DNA of 64,000 nucleotides from Xestospongia bergquistia (GCA_963965975.1 OZ014417.1:3267821-3331820), one strand, 5' to 3'. Shown: positions 13,638 to 29,200, counted from the stretch's first letter. Program-made: numbers and translations. The notes: generated from the letters alone by a model not told the origin.

Positions 13638-14202
13638 ATGGAGACTAAGACGATAATGTTGGCGATTTTCTTACTAATCCTTTTGTCTCTACTGCAGCAG
13701 GTGAAGTCAGTAGTTGATCTCACTTTGCAACCAGAAGCTAATGGAACATTAGTAGTACAAGCATGTCTTGCTAAGATATCTCAATCATCTATCTTCTCAA
13801 CCAATGACCAGCAGATGTTGCGTCGAATAGCATATGTTGAAACGCACGATGGAGCAGATCCTGATACTTACACTAACACGAGCAATGGAGGAATCTGGCA
13901 GTTAAGTGAAGCAAAATATACAGCTACCAAAAACACAGGTTTAAACACTCAGTTACAGCAGCAAGTTCAAGGCATTTCAACTAGTTTTAGTATAAACTGG
14001 TTGACTACTCAATGGGTAGATTTACGAAAACCATTCTATTCAGCATTAGCTGCACGACTTTATATGCAAGTTATCACTGCCTCCATACCTCTTGCTTCTG
14101 ATGTAAGTTCTCAAGGAACTTATTGGGCAAACTACTATACGAGTTCTGGTGGCAGTCAATCACAATATGTTACAGCAGTCAATCAACTGCAATCAATTGA
14201 AG
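13638..14202 (+). other. Gene B exon 1: signal peptide plus lysozyme-like module
   Basis: Residues 1-24 are a typical signal peptide (hydrophobic I-F-L-L-I-L-L-S-L-L core). The following ~160 residues carry R-I-A-Y-V-E-T-H-D-G at about 63-72 and N-G-G-I-W-Q at about 83-88. That spacing resembles the catalytic Glu region and G-x-x-Q motif of the lysozyme/lytic transglycosylase fold, with Glu68 as candidate catalytic residue. This is a motif resemblance seen by eye, not a proven homology; activity may be absent. The donor is at 14203. Confidence 0.5.
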
Positions 14203-17200
14203 GTATACATATTATATATTAGTTTAATTCAGACTAGCACGCAACTTTCATTGTTCAATCGGTGCGTTTTTAATACCGGTGTTGCTGATATACAAAACAG
14301 TCATCCTTTACGTCCCAATATCCATACCAAAGGGCGTGTCATGCTATGGACATTCCCAGTATGGAAATTGGCCCGGGGAGCCACTTACGGCGTGTAGCAC
14401 ACGAATGAGACTTTATTTTGCGTATTAATCCCTAAATAAAATGTCTTGTGTACTAGCAACCTGGTAGTACTGATGAGCAATTTTGCCTGCTCATCTTGAT
14501 CTCTGGTTTTCTTCTGTTTTATAAGTAATCAAAGTATGAATGTAAAACGTATTTATTCACTCAATATCATACAAAGGGACTAATACGCCACTTTTAATGA
14601 GCAATTAAGGCATTACAGCCTCCATGCCCCTGTTTTCACCTAGTATGCACTGCAATATTTTTAATTTTTATCAAGATGGGTTTGCCAATGACTGGCAACC
14701 TCTCCAATTAAGGAACTAGGAAAATCGTTTTTTAGACTAAATTATAACACATATCTATTGTTGTCTTATTATACTAATAGTATCACCAGCAATATATAGC
14801 TAGTGAGACATACTGATTAGTCTTAGAATTAAATAGTACTAGCATATAACTCAGAGTTACTACAAAGGGAAACAGGAAACTCATTTCATTTTTTGAATAG
14901 AAATCTCTATACAATTTGAAGCATTAAATTTTACGATAAACACATGGCCTTTTCTTATTGCAGTGTATGAGAATGTGACTGCTGCTAGCTACATCTGCAC
15001 AATTGAGCAAAGCAATTAAATCTACTACAATAGATGAGAAGTTCCTGTTAATTATATCTATTTATTTGTACAGGTTGTGATGTTAGTGCATTGGATCTTT
15101 TCTTTGTGATGGATGCTTCAGGAAGTGTTGGTTACTCTGACTTTCAAATAATGAAGACTTTTGTACGTGATATTGCTAATAGCTTTGAAATAGGACCAAA
15201 TGATGTACAGGTTGGAGTTATGTCTTATGGATCATCTAATTCATTTCATTTCTACCTAAACACATATTCCACAAAATCTGCTGTGCTGTCAGCAATAAAT
15301 GCAATTCCATTCAGCTCAGGAGGTACTGACACAGCTGGGGCACTTAATGCAGTTCGAACAACAGGATTTTCCCAATCTAATGGAGCTCGTCCAGCTAGTG
15401 AAGGAATCCCACGTGTTGCTGTAGTGATTACTGATGGATATTCTAACAGTTACTCAGCAACAGTCACTGCAGCTAATGCACTGCATAATGCTGGAATAAT
15501 AGCATTTGCTATAGGAATTGCAGGAGCAAACCAGAATGAACTTAATGCTATTGCATCTCAGGCCTCTTATGTTTCATTTATTTCCACTTTTAATGTGGCT
15601 CAACTAAGTGCCTTGCAAATATCCATTAGTCAAGAGGCTTGTGTAGGTAAGTTAGTTTTTTAGTGTTTACATTAAATATACATATTTTACAGCTTCGTCT
15701 GACCTTTCTATTGATCAAGTTGTGTCTGATATCATTGATCAGGGTCAAGCCAAGTATATCAATTATCCACTTCCAGCTAATGATGAAGGCATTACAATTG
15801 TACTTAATGTTTCAAATGGATCTGCAGTAGTTTATGCATCTACAGTTCTGTCAACTCCTAATGAAGCATTCTATGATGTCAAAATTGAGTCAAGCCAATT
15901 TGAAGATGTTTATATTGATCCAAACAACATAACCAATCCAGACACTGCCAATAAGGTATATATTGCAATCATAGGGCAAGGTGTATCTAATATGATCCAA
16001 ATAAGTGCATCTCAAGGGGACATCTCAACTGGTGCGTTATGAAATAAATTTGATGATATATTACTGGATTCCTTTTTCTCTATAGAACCAGTCACAGTGA
16101 GTAACTTGCCAGATATTGTGTCTGAATATTATGGGCAAACTGTAAGTGTTTATTGTACAGTTACAGGTAAACCTCAACCCACTGTAACATGGTACAAAGA
16201 TAGTGTTCTGATTAATTCACTAACATATCCTGATATACAAATAACAACTACAGTAGTAGATAACACTACTGTACAAAGTGGAATAACTATAACTTCTATA
16301 ACTGATACTGATGAAGGCACCTATACATGTTCAGGATCAAATATTCTTCCAAATGGAACAGTAACAAACAATAGATCATTCACTTTAGAAATGAATGGAA
16401 GTAAGATTTAAAACATTAATCATGCATATTTACCAATGTGCATATTGTTGACAGTTATACCAATCAATTTCACTGGAATTGCTGTGAGTTCAACAGCTAT
16501 ATATCTTTCGTGGTCATTGCCTGTAGTACAAGGAGTCAATGTTCAACACTACATTGTAGAAGTAGATGAGTTAGAGACTAGTCGAGATTGGACATTTTAT
16601 GCTGTGGAGACTCATGCCAATGTCATATCTCTACATCCATACTATATATATGTTTGCAAAGTTGCTGCGGTTGAAAATATCACTTATCTCTATACAAGTC
16701 CAATTACTGTTATAACATATCAAGCAGGTATTTATTTCAATTAGTATAGAAAATAAATTATTTTTCATATAGCTCCCACTGGTACACCTCAAAATCCAAT
16801 ACATACTTTTATATCATCAACTACACTTAATTTAACTTGGTATCCACCACCAGTCAGTCAACAGAATGGTATCATAAACTATTACATAATACAATCAACT
16901 GAAGTGGAGACTGGCATAACTCGTCAATATACATCTAACAATGTATGGATCTATTTGACTAATCTTCATGCATATTACAGCTATATATTTAAATTTGCTG
17001 CTGTCACAATTGCACAAGGTCCTTTTAGTACTGGAACAAACATCACTATGCCTGAAGATGGTAAGTGGTATTTGCATTAATAAATTTATGCCATTTTGAT
17101 CTAATATAGTTCCTTCTTCACCACCAACAAATGTATCAGTATCAATAATAAATTCTAGATCTATTTTTATAACTTGGTTTCCACCACCTTTTGATCAACA

Positions 17201-20200
17201 AAATGGACTAATAAGAGAATATGAAATAATTATTGAAGAGATTGAGACTGGTATAATTTACAATGTTACATCTCTGAATCTGTATATTCAGATTGACTAC
17301 ATTCATCCACACTATACCTATAACATTTCAATCAGTGCTGTAACAATAGCATCAGGACCACACTCAACTGCAGTCACAATTCAGACACCTCAAGATGGTA
17401 AGTCAAAAGCCACTTATTTCAAAATTAAAATAATATAATTTATACAGCACCCAGTGGATCACCAGATAATTTCAATGCAACAGTTACCTCCCCTTACTCT
17501 GCTGTACTCACTTGGGCTCCACCTCCTCCTGATCAACAAAATGGCATTATTATTGGTTATATCATCAATGTCACAATATTAGAGACCAATGAAACCTTTC
17601 TTCTCTTTTCCAACACTACTTTACTAGCAGTTAATGGTCTAAGACCTTTTAGGAACTATGTATGTATTATTGCTGCTCAAACAAGTGTTGGTATTGGACC
17701 ATACAGTGCTGTCTTTATAATCACCACTCCACAAGATGGTATTTACATTATGTCCTGTAAAATAACCAGCATATCTGCACATTAATATTGCAGTGTTGTA
17801 ATTCTCTCTCTCTCTCTCTCTTTCTCTACCCACTCTTTTTAGCTCCTTCAGCTCCACCCATTATGTCCCTCACTTCATCGATAACTTCAAATGGATTTAC
17901 CATTAGTTGGAATCCACCAGGATATAATGATCAAAATGGAGTCATTACTTACTATAATGTATCTATAGTAGAAGTTGAGACTGGCACTATTTTCCAGTAT
18001 ATTTCCTACACTACAACATTTACTACACAATCTCTTCATCCAGCTTATACTTACCAATATAGAATTGCTGCATACACTATAGGATTGGGACCATACTCTG
18101 ATCCAATCAATATTACAACAGCTGAGGAAGGTAAACCATTATGTCCTTTAAATGTTGTAATTTTTTTCTGTAGCTCCAAGTCAAGCTCCTCAAAGTTTAT
18201 CTGGTATTGCACCTTCATCAACTTCTATTACTTTATCATGGAGCCCACCACTTCCTGAATATAGGAATGGACTGATTATCTCATATTATGTCAACATTAC
18301 ATTACTTGATACTGGTACTAGTGCTTATTACAATACTACACACACTACCATTGCAATCACTGGATTAATTCCCTACACTTCATACTCCTGTATTGTAGCA
18401 GCAGAGACTAGTATTGGACGTGGACCATTTACTACTTTCTTCACTATTACAACACCAGAGGATGGTATGATAACTAATAATGAACAATGAAATTTAGTAT
18501 TCTCTTCTCAGCTCCCAATAGTCCTCCAGTTATTATTACACATTATGCAATTGACTCCAGGACAGTGGCTTTTCAATGGGATCCTCCTCCACCACAAGAT
18601 CATAATGGCATTATAAGAGAGTATATAGTAACAATCTCAATAGTAGGAAGTAATGAAACACAAACAAGAACATTTACTGGCACTACTGCTATCATTGGAT
18701 CACTGATCCCATCATTTACATATCAGTTTACAGTAGCAGCTTACACTATAGCAAGTGGACCATACAGTACTAGTGTTAATATTACTTTACCAGAAGATGG
18801 TTAGTTATTTCAATTGACAAGTATCTTTGTCATTTTTAAATATATTCTTCATAGTTCCAAGTGGATTCCCACACGATGTGTCTGTTAACAATACAACACC
18901 CTATTCTGTTTCTCTCAAGTGGAATCCACCTCCTCAAAGCCAGCAAAATGGAGCTATCATTCGTTATGTCGTCAATGTAACTCATGCTGATACTTTAGAA
19001 ACCATACAATATTATAGCACTGTAACTAGTATTACAATAACTGGACTAGATCCATATACTACATATGTATGTGTAGTAGCTGCTGAGACAACCATTGGAG
19101 TTGGACCATTTACTCATTTGTTCTTTGTACAAACAAAAGAAGCAGGTACCATACTTTTTTTTGCTTTAATTATTCATTTATTGATCAGCACCTGACAGTC
19201 CTCCTCAACATCCCAGTGGTTTAGCTCTTAGTCCAACTAGTATCCACATTACTTGGGATCCTCCAATTCTAAAAGATCATAATGGTGTCATTAGAGAATA
19301 TCGTATCAATATAACAGAGGCATTGACAGGTCTTCAAATACAAGAGATCACCAATCAAACTCAAATAATCATTGATGGACTAAAACCTTACCACATATAT
19401 CACTGTTATATTGTAGCTGTCACAGTAGATGAAGGACCTTACACAGTGGCTGTGTCTGTTCTAACTGAAGAAGCTGGTAAGTATGCTAACAATGATTTAT
19501 TCATCTTATTTTTAAAATATAGCACCATCTGCACCACCTCAGTCATTGGTTGTGACAGTAACCAGTTCTACTTCAATGTTTATTTCATGGGATCCACCTC
19601 CTGCACTTACACAAAATGGAATTATTAGAGAATATTCTGTTATAATACATAATGTAAAGTCTGGAGTGGACCTAACATTCTTTACATTCCACACTCAGTT
19701 AAATATATCTGTTCTCAGTCCATATACTACATATAGTGTAAAGGTAACTGCTATCACTGTTGCTTCTGGTCCATTTACTAATACCTTCAATATCACCACT
19801 CTTCAAGATGGTATGTACATAAAATGCTAATTGTTGTTGCAATGTCTTGTTACAGTACCCACAAGTCCTCCAGAACAGTTCAATGCATCAGCAGTAAATG
19901 GAGTTATTCTTCAATTACAGTGGTCACCTCCCAATCCATCTGGAACTAATGGAATTATTCAATACTACAATATAACTATTGTAGAACAAGAAACTGGCAC
20001 TCTTTTCTATAGTATAACACCATCTATGTCTATAGTAGTTTCAACCCTTCATCCTTATTACACATACAAGTGTACAGTGTCAGCAGTGACTATAGGAAAT
20101 GGACCAGTGGCTAGTCTTGTCATACAAATGCCAGAAGAAGGTTGTGATACAATAATAATTATTATTTAATTTATTAATATCTTTCTGCCTATAGCTCCTG

Positions 20201-23200
20201 CTAGTGCTCCAGATAATGTAATATCTACACATATAACATCTACAGTCATTACTATTATGTGGGATGAGTTACCCAGTGAAGATGAAAATGGTATCATTAG
20301 ATACTACCTAGTGAATGTAACAGAGACAAATACTGGATACCATTATCAAATTATATCAACTACTACAGACATTGCTCTTAGTAATCTACATCCATACTAT
20401 ACATACAGTATATCTGTAGCAGCTTACACTATAGAAGAGGGACCTTTCTCTACTCCTATGTCTTTTACTACATTACAAGATGGTATGTCTATCATTGGTA
20501 TCACTTGTGTTATTTTCTTTTTTAAACTTAGTGCCTTCTAGTTCACCTACAAGCTTAAGTGTCACAGTACAGAGCCCATCAGTTGTTTATATTGAGTGGT
20601 CTCCACCTCCATCATCTGAACATAATGGAGTGATAACTGGTTATAACATATCTCTTATTGACATTACAAATGGATATGAGTTCTATCTAGTATCTCATAA
20701 TATATCCATCTCTGTTGATTCACTCCACCCATATACTATATATCAATACAGAATTGCTGGTTTCACATCAGTTGGACTAGGACCATATTCCAATCTAGTA
20801 ACATTTCAAACACAAGAATCAGGTATATGATAATAACACTGATCAAATTTTTTTAGTATTACTTCATATACAGCACCTTCTTCATCTCCTAAGAATGTAT
20901 CAATAGTAACTATAACATCAACTACAATAAAGCTATCTTGGCTACCTCCACCACCCAACAGTCATAATGGTATTATCAGAAGTTATGTGGTAAAACTTCA
21001 AGAGATCAACACTGGCACAATACTATATTACAATGTTACAGATACAGAAATCACTGTATCTTCTCTTCATCCATATTATATGTATGAGTTTAGAATAGCT
21101 GCAGTTACTGTGTCAACAGGACCATTTAGTACTGTACTTACTGTAATAACAAAACAAGCTGGTAAGAAAACATGATATATTATTAAATACTGATTACCAT
21201 TTACTTTAGCTCCAAGTGGTCCACCAACTGCTGTAACCGTGATAGCAGTAGATTCATTCACTCTTAATATTACCTGGGGACAGCCTCCCATTGATCAGAT
21301 CAATGGAATTATCCAAAGTTATGCTATTTCAGTGTCTGTTATGGAAGCATTAGATCATTATCAGTACATCAGCTATAGTACAAGTCTACTACTTACTGAA
21401 CTTCATCCATATTACACATATACTGTATTAGTTGCTGCAGTTACTGTAGATACTGGACCCTATTCAATTGGATACACTATCAAAACACCACCTAGTGGTA
21501 AGATTATTAAAGTGTCCTTCTAGTTTCAAATACTATTAATTATAATATGAGTTGGAAATTAAAACAAACATGACAAAATCTAGTTAAAATGTATCATTTA
21601 TGTATTGAATTGATTTACTACATGTTCATTGTTTATAGCTCCTAGTGGTCCACCTCAATATATTAGTGGCATTGCAGTGAGCTCAACTAAAATACAGTTA
21701 TCATGGGAACCTCCTTTATCTCATCATCAAAATGGAATGATACAATCATACACTGTCACTGTATTTGAAGTGAACACTAACACTACTCATGAAGTCCATC
21801 AAGACATCTTAAATACCAGTATCACTTTAACTGGACTCCATCCTAATTATGAATATAAATTATCAGTAGCAGCATACACTGTTGGATTAGGTCCATCTTC
21901 ATTTGCTTATGTAACCACATTACAAGATAGTCAGTACTCATATATTAATGAATAAAATGTTATTGGTCTATTCTATAGTTCCTACTGGATCTCCAAGATA
22001 TTTGACTGTCAATATTACTAGCTCCTCTACTGTGACACTACATTGGAGTCCTCCAGATTCTCATCTCTTAAATGGTGTTATCCAACATTATATTATCACG
22101 CTAATCAACAGTGAAACTGGAGAGTCAACATTGTTGACATCAGAAAATACAACTTTCTATATCACTAACTTACATCCATTTTATACATACAGTTGTAGTG
22201 TTGTTGCTGTAACAGTTGGTTCTAGTCCTGCTATTAACATCTCATTTCAAATGCCTGAAGATGGTAAGTGACATTGGTTAATGATTGTAAAGTTTCACTC
22301 TTGTATAGTGCCTTCTGCTTCACCAAATGCTCTCAATGTATCTTTTATAACTTCAACAAGTGCATTACTGACTTGGATTCAACCTTTACAATCTGAACAA
22401 AATGGAGTGATAACTGGTTATAATATATCTCTTATTGACACTACAACTGGACATGAGATCTATTTAGTATCTCATAATATATCCATCTCTGTTGATTCAC
22501 TCCACCCATATACTATATATCAATACAGAATTGCTGCTTTCACATCAGTTGGACTAGGACCATATTCCAATCTAGTAACATTTCAAACACAAGAATCAGG
22601 TATATGATAATAACACTGATCAATTTTTTTTAGTATTGCTTCATATACAGCACCTTCTTCATCTCCTAACAATGTATCAATAGTAACTATAACATCAACT
22701 ACAATAAAGCTATCTTGGCTACCTCCACCACCCAACAGTCATAATGGTATTATCAGAAGTTATGTAGTAACACTTCAAGAGACCAACACTGGCACAATAC
22801 TATATTACAATGTTACAGATATAGAAATCACTGTATCTTCTCTTCATCCATATTATATGTATGAGTGTAGAATAGCTGCAGTTACTGTGTCAACAGGACC
22901 ATTTAGTACTACACTTACTGTAATAACAAAACAAGCTGGTAAGAAAACATGATATATTATTAAATACTGATTACCATTTACTTTAGCTCCAATTGGTTCA
23001 CCTACTGATATAGTTGTGATAGCAGTAGATTCATTCACTCTTAATATTACCTGGGGACAACCTCCTATAGATCAGATCAATGGAATTATCCAACATTATA
23101 TTGTTTTAGTGTCTGTTTTGGAAACATCAAATCACTTTCAGTACAATAGTTCTGATACAAGTCTTCTTCTCACTAAACTTCATCCATATTACACATATAC

Positions 23201-26200
23201 TGTATTCGTTGCTGCAGTTACTGTGGGTACAGGACCCTATTCAATTGGATACACTATCAAAACACCACCTAGTGGTAAGATATTCATTTTCTTTTATCTA
23301 TAAAATGAAAGAAAATTGTAAATACATATAAACTTTTTAACATCTATTTATCATCGACTTACTAGTATTTATCATTAATATCTAGCTCCTAGTGGTCCAC
23401 CTAAAAATATTAGTATCACTGCAGTGGGTTCAACTAAAATACAGTTATCATGGGAACCTCCTTTATCTCATCATCAAAATGGAATGATACAATCATACAC
23501 TGTCACTGTCTTTGAAGTGAACACTAACACTACTCATGAAGTCCATCAAGACATCTTAAATACCAGTATCACTTTAACTGGGCTCCATCCTTATTATGAA
23601 TATAAATTATCAATAGCAGCATACACTGTTGGATTAGGTCCATCTTCATTTGTTTATGTAACCACATTACAAGATGGTAAGTACTCATATATTAATGACT
23701 AAACTGTTTTTGGTCTATTATAGTTCCTACTGGATCTCCAAGATATTTGACTGTCAATATTACTAGCTCCTCTACTGTGACACTACATTGGAGTCCTCCA
23801 GATTCTCATCTCTTAAATGGTGTTATCCAACATTATATTATTACGCTAATCAACAGTGAAACTGGAGAGTCAACATTGTTGACATCAGAAAATACAACTT
23901 TCTATATCACTAACTTACATCCATTTTATACATACAGTTGTAGTGTTGTTGCTGTAACAGTTGGTTCTAGTCCTGCTATTAACATCTCATTTCAAATGCC
24001 TGAAGATGGTAAGTGACATTGGTTAATGATTGTAAAGTTTCACTCTTGTATAGTGCCTTCTGCTTCACCAAATGCTCTCAATGTATCTTTTATAACTTCA
24101 ACAAGTGCATTACTGACTTGGATTCAACCTTTACAATCTGAACAAAATGGAGTGATAACTGGTTATAACATATCTCTTATTGACACTACAACTGGACATG
24201 AGATCCATTTAGTGTCTTATAATATATCCATCTCTGTTGATTCACTCCACCCATATACTATATATCAATACAGAATTGCTGGTTTCACATCAGTTGGACT
24301 AGGACCATATTCCAATCTAGTAACACTTCAAACACAAGAATCAGGTATATGATAATAACACTGATCAATTTTTTTTAGTATTACTTCATATACAGCACCT
24401 TCTTCATCTCCTAACAATGTATCAATAGTAACTATAACATCAACTACAATAAAGCTATCTTGGCTACCTCCACCACCCAACAGTCATAATGGTATTATCA
24501 GAAGTTATGTGGTAACACTTCAAGAGACCAACACTGGCACAACACTATATTACAATGTTACAGATACAGAAATCACTGTATCTTCTCTTCATCCATATTA
24601 TATGTATGAGTGTAGAATAGCTGCAGTTACTGTGTCAACAGGACCATTTAGTACTGCACTTACTGTAATAACAAAACAAGCTGGTAAGAAAACATGATAT
24701 ATTATTAAATACTGATTACCATTTACTTTAGCTCCAAGTGGTCCACCAACTGCAGTAACTGTGATAGCAGTAGATTCATTCACTCTTAATATTACCTGGG
24801 GACAGCCTCCCATTGATCAGATCAATGGAATTATCCAAAGTTATGCTATTTCAGTGTCTGTTATGGAAGCATTAGATCATTATCAGTACATCAGCTATAG
24901 TACAAGTCTACTACTTACTGAACTTCATCCATATTACACATATACTGTATTAGTTGCTGCAGTTACTGTAGATACTGGACCCTATTCAATTGGATACACT
25001 ATCAAAACACCGCCTAGTGGTAAGATTATTAAAGTGTTCTTCTAGTTTCAAATACTATTAATTATAATATGAGTTGGAAATTAAAACAAACATGACACAG
25101 TTTTTTTAAAATGTATCATTTATGTATTGAATTGATTTACTACATGTTCATTGTTTATAGCTCCTAGTGGTCCACCTCAAAACGTTAGTGGCATTGCAGT
25201 GAGCTCAACTAAAATACAGTTATCATGGGAACCTCCTTTATCTCATCATCAAAATGGAATGATACAATCATACACTGTCACTGTATTTGAAGTGAACACT
25301 AACACTACTCATGAAGTCCATCAAGACATTTATCATAGTAGTATCACTTTAACTGGACTCCATCCTTATTATGAATATAAATTATCAGTAGCAGCATACA
25401 CTGTTGGATTAGGTCCATCTTCATTTGTTTATGTAACCACATTACAAGATGGTAAGTACTCATATATTAATGACTAAACTGTTATTGGTCTATTCTATAG
25501 TTCCTACTGAATCTCCAAGATATTTGACTGTCAATATTACTAGTTCCTCTACTGTGACACTACATTGGAGTCCTCCAGAATCTCATCTCTTAAATGGTGT
25601 TATCCAACATTATATTATCACGCTAATCAACAGTGAAACTGGAGACTCAACATTGTTGACATCAGAAAATACAACTTTCTATATCACTAACTTACATCCA
25701 TTTTATACATACAGTTGTAGTGTTGTTGCTGTAACAGTTGGTTCTAGTCCTGCTATTAACATCTCATTTCAAATGCCTGAAGATGGTAAGTGATGACGTT
25801 TAGACCTATATATAATTCTTTAAACCCAATACAGTACCATCAGCTTCACCAAATGCTCTTGTTGTATCTTTTATAACTTCAACCAGTGCACTACTCTCTT
25901 GGAGTCCACCATTAGCTCCTGAACATAATGGTGTTATAACAGGATATTCAGTTACAGTTGTTAAGATCACCTCTTCAGAGACAGTGACATATACAACCAC
26001 TAACCACACACTGACTGTAACTGCTCTACTTCCATATACTAACTACAAATTTACAGTAGCAGCAAGTACTAATGAAGGACTAGGACCAAACTCAGACTTT
26101 TTAACTTTTCAAACTTTACAAGATGGTAAGTTTTCATCATATATATGCTATATTTGTTATCTTTTATATCAGCACCTTCTGCTGCTCCTTCAAATGTAAT

Positions 26201-29200
26201 GGCAAATAATGTGTCATCAAATTCATTCACATTGAACTGGCAGCCACCACCTCAAAATACTCATAATGGAATAATAATTGGCTATGATATTACTACACTA
26301 GAAATAAACTCTGGCATAACATATACTAACTTTACATCACATACATCTATTGTCCTCAATTTCTTACATCCTTACTATCAATACAACTGTACAGTAGCTG
26401 CTATGACTGTATCAGTAGGTCCTACCAGTGACATAGTAACTATACAAACATTACAAGCAGGTATGTTTTTTAAATAATACTGCTAGTTAAATTGTTGTAT
26501 TTTCTATTGTAGCTCCCAGTAGTCCACCAAGGTTATTGGTTGTCACTGCTATGAACTCTCACTCAATCAACATATCTTGGAGTCCTCCTCCTGTGAATAA
26601 AGTTAATGGAATTATCCAGTATTATTTTGTCAATATATCTGTAATGGAGACCTCACAGACTCTTTACTTTCAAATCAGTGATACATCTGTCTCATTAAAT
26701 GATGTTCATCCTCACTACACATACACTGTTGTAGTGGCTGCTGTTACAATAGCAATTGGACCATTCTCAACAGAGCAGTCCATTACTACTCCACAAGATG
26801 GTAATTATCTATAATAGTTTGATGTTATAGTTTATTCACTTATTTACTTAGTACCATCTGGACAACCTCAAAATGTATCTGCTGTTGTTTTAAATGCTAC
26901 AGCTATTCAATTATATTGGAGTCCTCCACTGGAACATGAACAAAATGGAATTATTACATCATACACAGTTGTAGTATTCGAAGTCAATACCAATAATACC
27001 ATTGGAAGTTGGAGTGATAACTTAAAGTCAAATGTGATTATAAGCAATCTTCATCCATATTATGAATACAGGTTGTTAGTGGGAGCAGCAACAATTATTG
27101 GATTAGGTCCATTCTATGAAGTACAAGTACAGACTGATCAAGCAGGTACATTTAGAAAGAAAGAAATTTCAATAAAAATTACTATTATTTTTCACAGCAC
27201 CTAGTGTTGCACCACAGAATGTACTAGTTAATGTAACAAGTTCAACTTCTGTCACTATACAATGGAGCCCTCCAGATTTGGATGAACAAAATGGAGTTAT
27301 TGTTCACTACATAGTCACTATTTTAGACACACAGAGTGATACTACAATGATTTATAATATTACTGAACTGGTCCTTTATATCAATGATCTACATCCATTT
27401 TACATTTATAAATGTAGTGTAACAGCAATAACAATTGATGCCAGTCCTGAGGCTGTTAAACTCTTTCAAATGCTAGAAGATGGTTAGATACATCTACTAT
27501 TATTTAGCACAAAAATTATTTCCTTTAGTTCCATCTGGACCACCAACTAATGTTACAATCACAGTATTGAGTTATAATTCTCTTATAGTCACCTGGTTTC
27601 CACCTATGTTGTCCTTACAAAATGGTGTCATCAGAGAATATACTGTCATCATTAATGATGTTAACACAAAATCATCTCAAACTGTTTCAGTGATCAATAA
27701 AACTAACATTATAATATCTGATTTGAAATCATTCTATACTTATAGTATACTAGTGTCTGCATCTACTGTAGGGTTGGGACCATTTGCTGAACTAGTAACT
27801 ATACAAATGCCTGAATCAAGTATGTCAATAGATATATTGTCTGGCTGGCTACACAGCTACTTCTTAATTTAAAGGTCCTGGATCATCTCCATCTAACTTT
27901 TTGGCTGAAAAAGAAAGTAATTTGACATTACATCTCTCTTGGGTGTCTCCTCCTAAAGAAGATCATAATGGTATTATATTGGGCTATGAATTAACCTGTT
28001 CTGGACAAAATAACCACACTATATTTATAAAAATATCAGGAACAAGTGTCTCATTATTTGATCTTCAAAACAATACACACTATACTTGTACAGTATGTGC
28101 TTATACATCTGCTGGATGTGGACCATATGCTGTGACTTATGTCAGTACATATACAAATTGTGAGTTTCTTGACAGTTATATGAATAATATGATTGAATCT
28201 TTTACAGCTCCAGTTGGTCCTCCTCACTCACTGATTGCTATCACTACAGCTACAGAGATACACTTACAATGGCAATCTCCATTTGATCCTGAGTCTGTAA
28301 TCCAAAGCTTTGCTATCATATATCAACTGATAGACACAGTATTTCCTATCACAACACCTCGTGTAGAAGTGACTATAGCTGACATCAACAATACTACATA
28401 TGTAGTTCAACCACTATTGGTTTCATCAACTTACAAGGTAGTAGTATTTGCAGTGACTACTGAAGGTACTGGACCAGCTAGTGAAATGATAGTGGTAACA
28501 ACAAGTGCACCAGGTATGACTTATATTAATGCTTGCCAATATACATCATTGATGATGTTTTTATTTGTAGCTCTACATGCACCACAAAATCTTAACTGTC
28601 TTCCAACAAGCTCAAAAAATCTCTTATGTACTTGGAAAGCTCCTTCAGTATCTTATTATCAAGTGACCAGTTATGAACTAAGTTATAAACTAGTGGATGG
28701 ATTTGACTACTACCCTGGATATGGAGAGGTGTTGGGTGTATTTACATTGTCATCTGAGACACAGCAGTATGACATCAGTGATCTGTTACCTTATGGTGGT
28801 TATCAAGTTGCAGTGAAAGTTCATCTTTCTCCAGTTATTAAGGGGTCAGGATATTCAGATAATTCTGGTTTTTTGGCACAAGTTGGTCTAGCAGTTGGAA
28901 GTTCAACAACAGTCAATATTACATATGCTGAAGGTAATCATATTATTGTGATATGATGTATTTAACTTTATTACAACAGCTCCATCTGTTGCAATCAAAA
29001 ACATTTCTCTTGAGATAGAGTCTCCAACATCTGTACGAGTATCTTGGAAACCTCCAAACAAGAAGGAATGGAAGGGCAAAATTAATACTTACAAGATAAC
29101 TGCTATTCGTCTGGGTCCTAACCAAGGAATTGAGAAGAGAGCAGAACCACTAAGCAATATTATTACTGTGGTACCTCATGCTAACAATCCTGACCCTAGT

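Noticed and set aside
14961-15019. Possible extra exon in gene B intron 1 after the AG at 14961
   Set aside because: The phase-1 reading reaches a stop at about 15018, and the acceptor at 15074 gives a continuous VWA frame.
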